Positions 1 to 7,039 of a DNA stretch of 9,458 nucleotides are shown one piece after another. The DNA comes from Chloroflexota bacterium. GTDB lineage: Bacteria > Chloroflexota > Anaerolineae > Anaerolineales > Villigracilaceae. Position 1 is the first letter of the stretch, and every line of letters begins with the position of its first letter. A program made the position numbers and the translations under genes. Under the pieces are notes generated by a model. That model was not told the origin of the DNA. It ran no database searches and saw only the letters and a list, made by a program, of their open reading frames with translations. The stretch lies in contig JAJYOH010000197.1 of assembly GCA_021796315.1 (NCBI GenBank), forward strand, positions 1 to 9,458, read 5' to 3'.

Positions 1-1083
1 GGCGGCGATGTTGCCCATGTAACCTTCGACGCCCGTGATCTGACCCGCGAAAAATAAATCATCGCGGTCGATGAATTGAAGTGTGGGGCGCAAAAGTTTT
101 GGCGAAGCGATGAACGTGTTGCGATGCATCTGCCCGTAGCGGACGAACTCCGCGTTTTCCAAGCCGGGGATCATTCTAAGTACGCGCTTCTGTTCAGGAA
201 ATTTTAAATTGGTTTGAAAGCCGACGAGATTATAAAGATTGCCGGCCAGATTATCCTGTCGAAGTTGAACTGCGGCGTAAGGCCGCCTGCCTGTGCGCGG
301 ATCTTTCAACCCGATGGGGCGCATCGGGCCGAACATCAAAGAATCTTTTCCGCGTTCTGCGATGATCTCCACCGGCAGGCAGCCTTCAAAAAAATGACCG
401 GCTTTCACGCCGGAACGAATCGCATCTTCGAAAGAGCGCAGTTCGATGCGCCCGGCTTGCATTAACGCATCGACGAACGCGTAATATTCATCTTTTGTGA
501 ATGGACAGTTGATGTAATCGCCTTCAGCTTGTTCGCCTTTTTCATAACGTGATGCGCGGAAGGCGACATCCATGTTCACGGTTTCGCGCGAAACAATCGG
601 CGCGATGGCATCGAAGAAAAAAAGCTGCTGCTCGCCGCTGAGTTGTGCGATTCTTTGCGAGAGCGCAGCCGATGTCAGCGGGCCGGATGCGATGATGGTC
701 GGCGTGGATGGAATTTCTTTGACTTCCTCGCGAATCACTTTTATGCGCGGATGATTTTCAACTCGCTCCGTGACCGCCCTCGCAAATAGTTCACGGTCAA
801 CGGCGAGAGCCGCACCGGCAGGCAAAGCCGCGGACTCGGCGCACCCTAGAAGCATCGAGCCGAGTCGGCGCAATTCGTTTTTCAAAACACCCGAGGCGCG
901 GTCCGCTAAATTCGATCCGAGTGAATTGGAGCAAACGAGTTCGGCCAAATATTCAGTTTCGTGTGCGCCGGTGGAAAGCGCAGGCCGCATTTCAAAAAGT
1001 GAAACATTCAACCCGCGTTCAGCGGTCTGCCAGGCGGCTTCGCTGCCGGCCAGTCCGCCGCCGATCACAATCAAATCAGTCAT
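1..1083 (-). CDS. trmFO: TrmFO, folate/FAD-dependent tRNA (uracil-54-C5) methyltransferase, C-terminus cut by window edge
   Basis: Reading down from the ATG at 1083-1081 gives an uninterrupted 361-codon frame that leaves the window at base 1. The protein begins [18 protein letters not shown], an FAD-binding Rossmann motif with glycines at 8-10 and 13. It then shows ELVCSNSL (Cys51), [12 protein letters not shown] (Cys235), a FGPM-P-GL-P-TG-RPYA-VQLRQD block, and near the edge [13 protein letters not shown]. These match bacterial TrmFO, and the two cysteines correspond to those implicated in flavin and tRNA chemistry in the family. The family enzyme uses methylenetetrahydrofolate and FADH2 to form ribothymidine at position 54 of the T-loop. 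Family members have about 435-470 residues, so some 80-100 are missing here. The gene diverges from the kinase gene at 1131. The start is fixed by the position of the FAD motif, and I see no Shine-Dalgarno sequence before it. Confidence 0.95.
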   Translation of the reverse strand, partial: MTDLIVIGGGLAGSEAAWQTAERGLNVSLFEMRPALSTGAHETEYLAELVCSNSLGSNLADRASGVLKNELRRLGSMLLGCAESAALPAGAALAVDRELFARAVTERVENHPRIKVIREEVKEIPSTPTIIASGPLTSAALSQRIAQLSGEQQLFFFDAIAPIVSRETVNMDVAFRASRYEKGEQAEGDYINCPFTKDEYYAFVDALMQAGRIELRSFEDAIRSGVKAGHFFEGCLPVEIIAERGKDSLMFGPMRPIGLKDPRTGRRPYAAVQLRQDNLAGNLYNLVGFQTNLKFPEQKRVLRMIPGLENAEFVRYGQMHRNTFIASPKLLRPTLQFIDRDDLFFAGQITGVEGYMGNIAA

Positions 1084-1093
1084 AAGTTGGGGT

Positions 1094-1099
1094 ATTGTA
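1094..1099 (-). promoter_or_regulatory. Candidate -10 box for trmFO (leaderless-type)
   Basis: On the minus strand this reads TACAAT, five of six bases of the TATAAT consensus. It ends 10 bp before the trmFO ATG, so transcription would begin at or within a few bases of the start codon. No purine-rich ribosome-binding sequence lies between them, which fits a leaderless transcript. I find no convincing -35 element at 16-18 bp spacing, so the call rests on the box and its position. Confidence 0.4.
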
Positions 1100-1115
1100 C
1101 CATTGGGTCGTGCTG

Positions 1116-1121
1116 TATAAT
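1116..1121 (+). promoter_or_regulatory. Candidate -10 box for the kinase operon (leaderless-type)
   Basis: This is a perfect TATAAT, 9 bp before the ATG at 1131. Initiation 6-8 bases downstream would put the first transcribed base almost at the start codon, and no Shine-Dalgarno sequence is present, so a leaderless messenger is suggested. No good -35 hexamer is visible at the usual spacing. The box is 16 bp from the opposing trmFO box, so the two polymerase footprints would overlap. Confidence 0.45.
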
Positions 1122-1130
1122 TTCCATAGA

Positions 1131-3722
1131 ATGATTGACAATATCGAATCGCATCTCAAAGAGGCCAGTCAATTAACCGGCGCAGCCTGGGCCGTCCTTG
1201 TCGAGCGTGAAGGCGGGCGCTGGCTTGTGCGTTTTGCTTTCAATCTTAATAAAACGAAACAGTCGGCGTTGACAAAATTTTTTACGCAGGAATCGGCAGA
1301 TGCCTGGCTGGCAGGGGCCATGAACGGTGGGAACAGCCGCTCCGCTTCTTTATCCGACCCGAAACTGGATACGGCCCGCATATATATTTATCCCATTCCA
1401 AACTCATCCCGCGCGCTCCTCGCTGGGGCCGATCAGCAAAGCGCCAATTCCCAACGTGTCTGGCGTCTCGTTGCAGAATTGCTTCAACCTTCGCAGCCGG
1501 AATCTCCCGCCGCAAACATTCTTCCAAGCCTGCAAATTGAACTTCCCTTTGACATGCCGCGCGCTCTCGAGCGCGTCTTGGCAGGCTTTGTGCGCGTTGT
1601 TAATCCGCAGGGCGCATGGATTGCCATCCGCCGCGGCGACACCCTCGATGTTTCGGCGCAGTGGAATGATCCGCGCAGTGACAAGCTTTCGCTCTCGATT
1701 GATTCGAATAGACTGCTTAGAAGGTTGAGCCGAACGCTGGCAGATGTATCGGCTTCAAAAGACCAGCCAGACTGGGAGAACTTGCCATATCCAATGCGTA
1801 AGGCAAATACAAAATATTGGGTCTGCCTGCCGCTGGTTATTGGGCGGCGACTGATCGGTGCGGTGGCGCTTTGGGCCCCAACTGAATTTAGCGTCAATGA
1901 ATGGGAAAAGTTAAGAGAATTTGCTAAACAGGCGTCGCCGTCTGTGGAAGTGATCGTCACGTTTAATGAGCTTACCGGACATTTGCGCCGCCTGGCCATG
2001 CTCAATGATTTTGCTGTCACAGTCTCCTCCACGCAGAATCTCGATCAGATCGCACGTCGCGTGTTCGGGCTTCTGACGCGCTCGTTTGGCACCGAATTGA
2101 TTGCCCTTTATTTGCCATCCATGGATGGGCGGTTGGTGCGTGAGTTTCGTAATCGCGATGGAAAATTCATATCTCAAAGCACATCCCTGGCGGAACATTT
2201 TATTTTGCCCTACATGCAGGAGGGCCGCACCCAGCGTCTTAGTGAATTGTCTTCGCCAGACTTTAAACCTGTTTATACTGGTGCGCGCTCCAGGTTGATC
2301 GTTCCGCTCAAATATCGCGGCAAGACAATCGGCATTCTTTCGCTTGAAAGCCCGCGTCCGGATGCGTTCAGTCAATACGATGAACATCTCATGGTGGTGA
2401 TCGCCAGTCATCTCGCGGGGTTGGTGGAGTACGGACGTTTGCGCGAAGAGGCCGAGGCGCGTGCGCGTAACTTGGGTTTGATCCATGAGGTGGTTCAGCA
2501 GGTGATTGGATTAAGCGATAAAAGGGAAATGGCGCAGATCACAGCCGATTTGTTGGCGCAATATTTTGCCTATGAACTGGCGGGCGTAATGCTCGTAGGC
2601 GATGATTTAGCATCGCCAATTTTGGGATTCGGCGGTTCGCGTCGCTCCCTGGTTCAACGGGCTTTGGGAAACGAGGATTTTATCGTCAGCGCAGGAATCA
2701 CAGGGCACGTTTTTAATACCGGCGAGAGCGTGTTAATTAACGATACCAGTCAGAATAAATTATATAGAGAATTGCAAGGCTGGGACGCCAGGTCTGAATT
2801 ATGTGTCGCCTTGAAGGATGGGGACCGAATACTTGGCATCATCGATGTGGAGAGCAGTCAAAACAACGCGTTTACGAATAACGATTTGCTGGCAATGGAA
2901 TCTTTAGCGGGCGTACTTGCGACCGTTGTATCCAGTGCGGATCAGTATCAACGTTTGCAGGAAACTGTTCATCAGTTGCGGGCCGCGCAAGTTGAGTTGC
3001 GTGCGCGCATGGCGGCTCAACAGGATACAGAAAGCCGGCTTGTGCAGGCCGCCAAGCTGGCGGCAGTTGGCGAAATGGCGGCAGGTATTGCACATGAGTT
3101 GAACAACCCGCTGACAACTGTGACCGGCTTCACCGAACTTGTTTTGGAAGATATTCCTGAAGATGCGCCGCATCGCGCAGACATGGAGATGGTTTTGCGC
3201 GAGGCGCACCGGGCGCGCGACGTTGTCAGACGGCTGTTGGATTTTGCCCGTCAGGGCGAGCGAGTCCGCGCAAAGTCCGATATGAACGAGATCGTTGAAG
3301 ATGTTCTGGCGCTAACTAAACACTTTATCCATACCAGCGGAGTCCATTTAAACATCTGGCTCGGAAAGGATTTGCCCTGGGTCTCGGTGGATGAAAATCA
3401 AATGAAGCAGGTATTCTTAAACTTGATTCATAATGCGCTGCAAGCCATGCCTACAGGGGGCGCGTTGGACGTTCAGACTTCACTTCGTAAGAAAGACAAT
3501 CGTTCATGGGTGACGGTGTCGGTGAGAGACAGCGGGATTGGGATCGACCCGCAAAATAAGGAACGCGTCTTTGAACCGTTTTTTACAACACGAGGAAATT
3601 CAGGCGGGACCGGCCTCGGACTTTCGGTAACTTATGGAATAGTCACCGATCATGGCGGTACAATTGAGTTGGATAGCAAACCGGGTGCAGGTTCAACATT
3701 CACAGTTTGGCTGCCGATATAG
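1131..3722 (+). CDS. Soluble multi-GAF sensor histidine kinase (four GAF/GAF-like domains, HisKA, HATPase)
   Basis: The 863-residue protein has no signal peptide or membrane segment, so it should sense in the cytoplasm. I read a divergent GAF-like segment at about 1-120, a second at about 138-285, clearer GAF domains at about 291-445 and 450-603, and a coiled linker at about 604-645. The kinase core follows: H-box AHELNNPL with His655, N-box NLIHNAL with Asn768, G1 box DSGIGI from Asp800, F-box EPFFTT, and G2 box GGTGLGL at 825-831. All catalytic motifs are intact. The HELNNPL form is typical of HPK4/NtrB-like kinases. I chose ATG 1131 over an in-frame TTG at 1095, which lies inside the promoter region. 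The protein has no receiver of its own, and the next gene, 3 bp away, starts with one. No Cys-His bilin-attachment pattern is evident in the GAF domains, so the ligand is unknown. Confidence 0.93.
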   Translation: MIDNIESHLKEASQLTGAAWAVLVEREGGRWLVRFAFNLNKTKQSALTKFFTQESADAWLAGAMNGGNSRSASLSDPKLDTARIYIYPIPNSSRALLAGADQQSANSQRVWRLVAELLQPSQPESPAANILPSLQIELPFDMPRALERVLAGFVRVVNPQGAWIAIRRGDTLDVSAQWNDPRSDKLSLSIDSNRLLRRLSRTLADVSASKDQPDWENLPYPMRKANTKYWVCLPLVIGRRLIGAVALWAPTEFSVNEWEKLREFAKQASPSVEVIVTFNELTGHLRRLAMLNDFAVTVSSTQNLDQIARRVFGLLTRSFGTELIALYLPSMDGRLVREFRNRDGKFISQSTSLAEHFILPYMQEGRTQRLSELSSPDFKPVYTGARSRLIVPLKYRGKTIGILSLESPRPDAFSQYDEHLMVVIASHLAGLVEYGRLREEAEARARNLGLIHEVVQQVIGLSDKREMAQITADLLAQYFAYELAGVMLVGDDLASPILGFGGSRRSLVQRALGNEDFIVSAGITGHVFNTGESVLINDTSQNKLYRELQGWDARSELCVALKDGDRILGIIDVESSQNNAFTNNDLLAMESLAGVLATVVSSADQYQRLQETVHQLRAAQVELRARMAAQQDTESRLVQAAKLAAVGEMAAGIAHELNNPLTTVTGFTELVLEDIPEDAPHRADMEMVLREAHRARDVVRRLLDFARQGERVRAKSDMNEIVEDVLALTKHFIHTSGVHLNIWLGKDLPWVSVDENQMKQVFLNLIHNALQAMPTGGALDVQTSLRKKDNRSWVTVSVRDSGIGIDPQNKERVFEPFFTTRGNSGGTGLGLSVTYGIVTDHGGTIELDSKPGAGSTFTVWLPI

Positions 3723-3725
3723 ATT

Positions 3726-5294
3726 ATGGATCCAATTTCCGTTCTTGTTGTAGATGACGAACAAGGCATTGCTCTTTTATGCAAACGCATATTGACGCGT
3801 GCCGGATACGTTGTTACCTCTCTTACAGACCCGCGTCAGGCTGTGGAATGGCTTACTCAAAACAAGGCCGACCTTTTGCTGGTGGACATTCGTATGCCGG
3901 AAGTGGATGGCTTTGAGGTTGTGGCCCACGCCCGCCGTCTTCAACCTGACCTGGCGATTCTGGTGATGACCGGTTTTGGCACAGTGGAAACCGCTATTCG
4001 AGCTTTGCGCCAGGGCGTGGATGGCCTGCTTTTGAAACCATTCGAGCAAAGCAGCGAACTTGTTGAAGCGGTTAAACTGGCGCTGGCCGATAGCCAGCAA
4101 AAACGCGATGCGGCGCGAACTCATGCCTTGCGGCCTTTGTTTGAAGTGACCGAATCCCTGCTTTCGGAAACCCGCAGCGAGCCTTTGCTGGACCTGATCG
4201 TTCGTGCAATTCTCGGTCAGTTGCGTTGTACACATGCCGCATATTATCAATACTCTCATGAGGAGGAGTGTTTTATTTTACTTAGCGGACAAGGCAAGAC
4301 GCTGACAGATTTTATTGTGCAGGTGGATGCTGGCGGCACGCCTTTGTTGATCAACTCCAGCGGCCCCGGCGATGCAGATGCTCAGGCGCGGTTGGGCAAA
4401 GCTGGTTTGAGCGCTGCGATGTTTGTGCCGATTGTGCGCCAAAATTTCCGCGGTGTTTTGTTTGCGGGGCGGAATGTTGGCGAACCAATTTTCAGGGAAG
4501 CAGATATGGAGATGTTTCAGATTTTAGGGCGGCAGGCCGCGGCAGCCATTGAAAATGCACGCCTGTATGATGAACAGCGAGCTTATATCCGCAAAATTGA
4601 AGAATCACAAAACGCACTGCTGCAGGCTGAAAAAATGGCGGCGGCAGGGCGCTTGAGCGCATCCATTGCGCATGAAGTCAACAACCCTTTGCAATCTGTT
4701 CAGAACTGCTTGCACCTGGCTGGGCGCGAGGATTTGCCTGCCGGGAAACGCAAAGAGTATTTTGATATGGCGCGCGTGGAATTGGAACGACTCGCCCTTA
4801 CCGTGCAGCGCATGCTCGATTTTTATCGTCCCGGCTCTGCCAGGCCGGAGAAAGTCGACCTGGTGGAGTTGCTTAGTTATGTGATCAACCTGACGCAGAA
4901 ACAACTTGCCGAACGCGGGGTTAACATTAAAGTGGAATTGCCAGCCTCGCTTCCAACTGTGATGGCGGTTGGGAGTCAAATACAACAGGTCTTTATTAAT
5001 CTGATGTTAAATTCGTATGATGCCATGCCTAGTGGAGGTTACCTGCATATTTCGGCGCGCGCCGCAAAGGCTGGGGTGGAGATTCTCTTTGAAGATAGCG
5101 GGGCGGGCATTTCGCACGAAAAGCAATCCAGTATTTTTGAGCCTTTCTTCAGCACAAAAGAAGGAGGAACGGGACTTGGCTTGACGGTTAGTTATAATAT
5201 CATCACGGCTCATGGCGGGACGTTGGAACTGCTCCCGGACCACGGAAAGGGCGCCTGCTTCCGCGTTTTCATTCCAATTGGAGGAAGACAATGA
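3726..5294 (+). CDS. Histidine kinase with N-terminal receiver (REC-GAF-HisKA-HATPase)
   Basis: The 522-residue soluble protein opens with a complete receiver: acidic pair Asp10-Asp11, phospho-acceptor Asp54 in LLVDIRMPE, Thr82 and Lys104 in LLKPFE. A GAF domain follows at about 137-285, then a short coiled linker. The kinase core has H-box IAHEVNNPL with His316, N-box NLMLNSYDAM with Asn429, G1 DSGAGI from Asp457, EPFFST, and GGTGLGL at 480-486. The order receiver-sensor-kinase suggests a relay step: the receiver can be charged by another kinase, plausibly the one encoded 3 bp upstream, and so tune the activity of this kinase. The start ATG has no Shine-Dalgarno sequence, so translation is probably coupled to the upstream stop. 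The stop overlaps the start of the response regulator gene (ATGA). The partner assignments are inferred from gene order. Confidence 0.93.
   Translation: MDPISVLVVDDEQGIALLCKRILTRAGYVVTSLTDPRQAVEWLTQNKADLLLVDIRMPEVDGFEVVAHARRLQPDLAILVMTGFGTVETAIRALRQGVDGLLLKPFEQSSELVEAVKLALADSQQKRDAARTHALRPLFEVTESLLSETRSEPLLDLIVRAILGQLRCTHAAYYQYSHEEECFILLSGQGKTLTDFIVQVDAGGTPLLINSSGPGDADAQARLGKAGLSAAMFVPIVRQNFRGVLFAGRNVGEPIFREADMEMFQILGRQAAAAIENARLYDEQRAYIRKIEESQNALLQAEKMAAAGRLSASIAHEVNNPLQSVQNCLHLAGREDLPAGKRKEYFDMARVELERLALTVQRMLDFYRPGSARPEKVDLVELLSYVINLTQKQLAERGVNIKVELPASLPTVMAVGSQIQQVFINLMLNSYDAMPSGGYLHISARAAKAGVEILFEDSGAGISHEKQSSIFEPFFSTKEGGTGLGLTVSYNIITAHGGTLELLPDHGKGACFRVFIPIGGRQ
5280..5285 (+). promoter_or_regulatory. 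Strong Shine-Dalgarno sequence for the response regulator gene
   Basis: GGAGGA lies inside the last codons of the preceding kinase gene, 5 bp before the ATG at 5291. It is the strongest ribosome-binding site in the plus-strand operon. The two upstream genes lack a recognisable one, so the regulator may be made in excess over the kinases. Confidence 0.7.
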
Positions 5295-6028
5295 AATCGA
5301 ATATCCTGGTTGTAGATGACGAGAATGTTGCGCGGCAATCGTTGACCGAAATCCTGAAATTGGAAGGTTACAACGTGGTCTCTGTGCCGAATGGGCAGGC
5401 GGCAGTCGAGCATGTCCGCACTCATCCAGTCGATCTCATGGTGGTGGATTTAAGAATGCCGGGTATGGATGGCTTGCAGGTTATCCAGGTGGTCAATCAG
5501 GTTGCGCCTGATACCGAGGTGATCCTGCTCACGGCACATGGTTCGACCGATTCTGCAATTCAGGCTTTGCGCTTGCGTGTCCATGATTACTTAACCAAGC
5601 CGGCTGCGCCTGCACAGGTTTTAGCCAGTGTCAAAAAAGGATTGGCGCGGCGCATGGCAAAGCTGCAGGCCAAGAGCGGCACAAGCGATTCCGGAGAGGT
5701 GGATGAAACAGTCATTGAGTTCCGTTTAAAAGATGGGACGCTGGTCGATCTCTCACGCAGACAAATTCGCGCAGGGAAGAAGCTTGAACATTTGACGCCT
5801 GCTGAGGGAAGACTGCTTCGTATTTTGATGGAGAACGAGGGAAAGGTTTTCTCGCATCGTGAGCTGGTGTTGTTGGTTCAGGGTTATGACACATCCCAAC
5901 ACGAGGCGCCTGAAATTTTACGTCCATTGGTAAGCCGTTTGCGCCATAAGTTGGATGAGTTCCCGGCCCTTTCGGAGCGTGTCGCCAGCGTGCGCGGTAC
6001 AGGTTATGTTTACGAAGGTGAGAAATAA
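5291..6028 (+). CDS. Response regulator, REC plus OmpR/PhoB-type winged helix
   Basis: The protein has 245 residues. The receiver at about 1-120 has Asp9-Asp10, acceptor Asp53 in MVVDLRMPGMDG, Thr81 and Lys103. After a polar linker, the segment from about 140 to 243 carries winged-helix features: LTPAEGRLLRIL, GKVFSHRELV, a recognition-helix region ending LVSRLRHKL, and the C-terminal hairpin VRGTGYVYE. It is therefore a DNA-binding transcription regulator and the likely output of the two upstream kinases. The stop of the previous kinase and this ATG share ATGA, indicating coupled expression. The receiver looks NtrC-like (LTAHGSTDSAIQAL) but is joined to a PhoB-type DNA-binding domain. The usual KPF after the conserved lysine is KPA. 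Target genes cannot be told from the window; the operon's own promoter is a candidate. Confidence 0.93.
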   Translation: MKSNILVVDDENVARQSLTEILKLEGYNVVSVPNGQAAVEHVRTHPVDLMVVDLRMPGMDGLQVIQVVNQVAPDTEVILLTAHGSTDSAIQALRLRVHDYLTKPAAPAQVLASVKKGLARRMAKLQAKSGTSDSGEVDETVIEFRLKDGTLVDLSRRQIRAGKKLEHLTPAEGRLLRILMENEGKVFSHRELVLLVQGYDTSQHEAPEILRPLVSRLRHKLDEFPALSERVASVRGTGYVYEGEK

Positions 6029-6051
6029 TCGTAAATGGCCTCTGAAGAATC

Positions 6052-6081
6052 AACAGCCCGTTTTATAAGCGGGCTGTTTTT
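6052..6081 (+). terminator. Rho-independent terminator of the kinase-regulator operon
   Basis: AACAGCCCG at 6052-6060 pairs perfectly with CGGGCTGTT at 6070-6078. The 9-nt loop can extend the stem by two A-U pairs and a G-U pair, and a run of five T follows the GC-rich stem on the plus strand (6077-6081). It lies 24 bp after the stop of the response regulator gene. Its T-run touches the stop codon of the convergent transporter gene at 6080-6082. On the minus strand the hairpin would still form but lacks a long U-tract, so termination there would be weaker. Confidence 0.88.
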
Positions 6082-7030
6082 ATTCATGCGGTCCCCAGGG
6101 AATATCGCGCGGAATATCGGGTGGACGGATCCAGGCAAGCCATCCGCTTTTAATGCTGTGAGGCTGAGGGGTGACAGATTCAAATTTAACGAGAAGCAGG
6201 CTGAGGCTGAGTCCCGCCGCGCCCAGCCATTGAGTCCATAAAAGCTGCTCGTGGAGCCAGATGTAGCTGAAGAGAATTGTCACAAGTAATTCGCCCAGGC
6301 CAAGCAATGCGGTTTGCATCCCGCCGATATGTTTGATGCCCATAAAAAGCATAAGGCGCGAGAGCGATGTGACAAGGGTCAAACCTAAAACGGGCCACCA
6401 CGGCATTTCCAGACTGGGCCATCTTTTGTCGAAGAGCAGATAGGCCGGCACAACGACTGCGCTCATGGCGAGCAATGTATAAAGTGTCACGGTTGGCGCC
6501 GGAACCTCATAAAGTACGCGTTGATTTATCGGGAGATGCAAAGCGTAAAGGATGGATGCACCGAGCATCATTGCCACGCCGATCAGATCGGCTGGATGGG
6601 AAGGAAGGCTGATAAGCAGGAACATGGCCACCGTTGCAATGCTGATGCGAATTAGAGTCAAGCGGCTGGGCGGCTGGCGGTCAAGAACCATCCAGATGGC
6701 AACAAAAAATGGATAGAGTGAGTAAAGTATCTGTCCGACACTGGCGCTCAAACGTGTAAGCGCCATGTAATATAAGATCGAGCCAAGGCCATTGATCAAA
6801 CCTGCCAGGGCGCACCCGAGCAACCCAATCGGGAAGATGTAAAGAAACGGGCGATAGAAAATAACAACGACCAGAAAAATCAGAGCGGCGGCCATGCTGG
6901 TGCGCAAAGCGACCACTGCCAAGGGTGAGAATCCGAAATTGATTGCGAGTTTTCCAAAAACGGGGGAAAGTCCCAGGAAGACTGCCGAGCTGAGAGCCGC
7001 GAAAATCCCTGCCGTGCGTGCCTTTTGCAT
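6080..7030 (-). CDS. EamA/DMT-superfamily transporter, ten predicted membrane helices
   Basis: The 316-residue protein is strongly hydrophobic up to about residue 290. It shows two repeats of the EamA type, about 8-140 and 155-290, each compatible with five membrane helices. Typical family features are visible: an early FGKLAI segment, helix-4-like GSILYYMALTRLSAS and, in the second half, LMLFMGIKHIGGMQTALLG. A soluble proline-rich tail ends at WGPHE. Families of this fold export amino acids or other metabolites; RhtA (threonine/homoserine) and YdcZ- or RarD-like proteins are known examples, but the substrate cannot be read from sequence. Its gene starts 9 bp after the stop of the threonine synthase-like gene, so it is co-transcribed with it. 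Export of threonine or a related amino acid is a reasonable but unproven inference. The start has only a weak ribosome-binding sequence, suggesting coupling. Confidence 0.9.
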   Translation of the reverse strand: MQKARTAGIFAALSSAVFLGLSPVFGKLAINFGFSPLAVVALRTSMAAALIFLVVVIFYRPFLYIFPIGLLGCALAGLINGLGSILYYMALTRLSASVGQILYSLYPFFVAIWMVLDRQPPSRLTLIRISIATVAMFLLISLPSHPADLIGVAMMLGASILYALHLPINQRVLYEVPAPTVTLYTLLAMSAVVVPAYLLFDKRWPSLEMPWWPVLGLTLVTSLSRLMLFMGIKHIGGMQTALLGLGELLVTILFSYIWLHEQLLWTQWLGAAGLSLSLLLVKFESVTPQPHSIKSGWLAWIRPPDIPRDIPWGPHE

Positions 7031-7039
7031 TCCGTTGAA

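Noticed and set aside
214..1120. Plus-strand open frames opposite trmFO (214-465, 572-754, 770-1120)
   Set aside because: They are antisense to a clearly conserved TrmFO sequence, and their translations show no domain features.
1095..1130. TTG at 1095 as the start of kinase 1, adding 12 residues
   Set aside because: The extension would cover the TATAAT box, lacks a ribosome-binding site and has no domain content. ATG 1131 fits better.
1282..2486. Long minus-strand open frames opposite kinase 1, up to 191 codons (1282-1527, 1484-2032, 1911-2486)
   Set aside because: They lie opposite GAF-coding sequence, have no recognisable domains, and have no upstream signals.
3777..4259. A 160-codon minus-strand open frame opposite the receiver of kinase 2
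   Set aside because: It is a shadow of a conserved receiver domain; its translation has no recognisable fold.
6035..6241. Small plus-strand open frame after the response regulator gene
   Set aside because: It begins before the terminator, runs through it, and overlaps the transporter gene in antisense.
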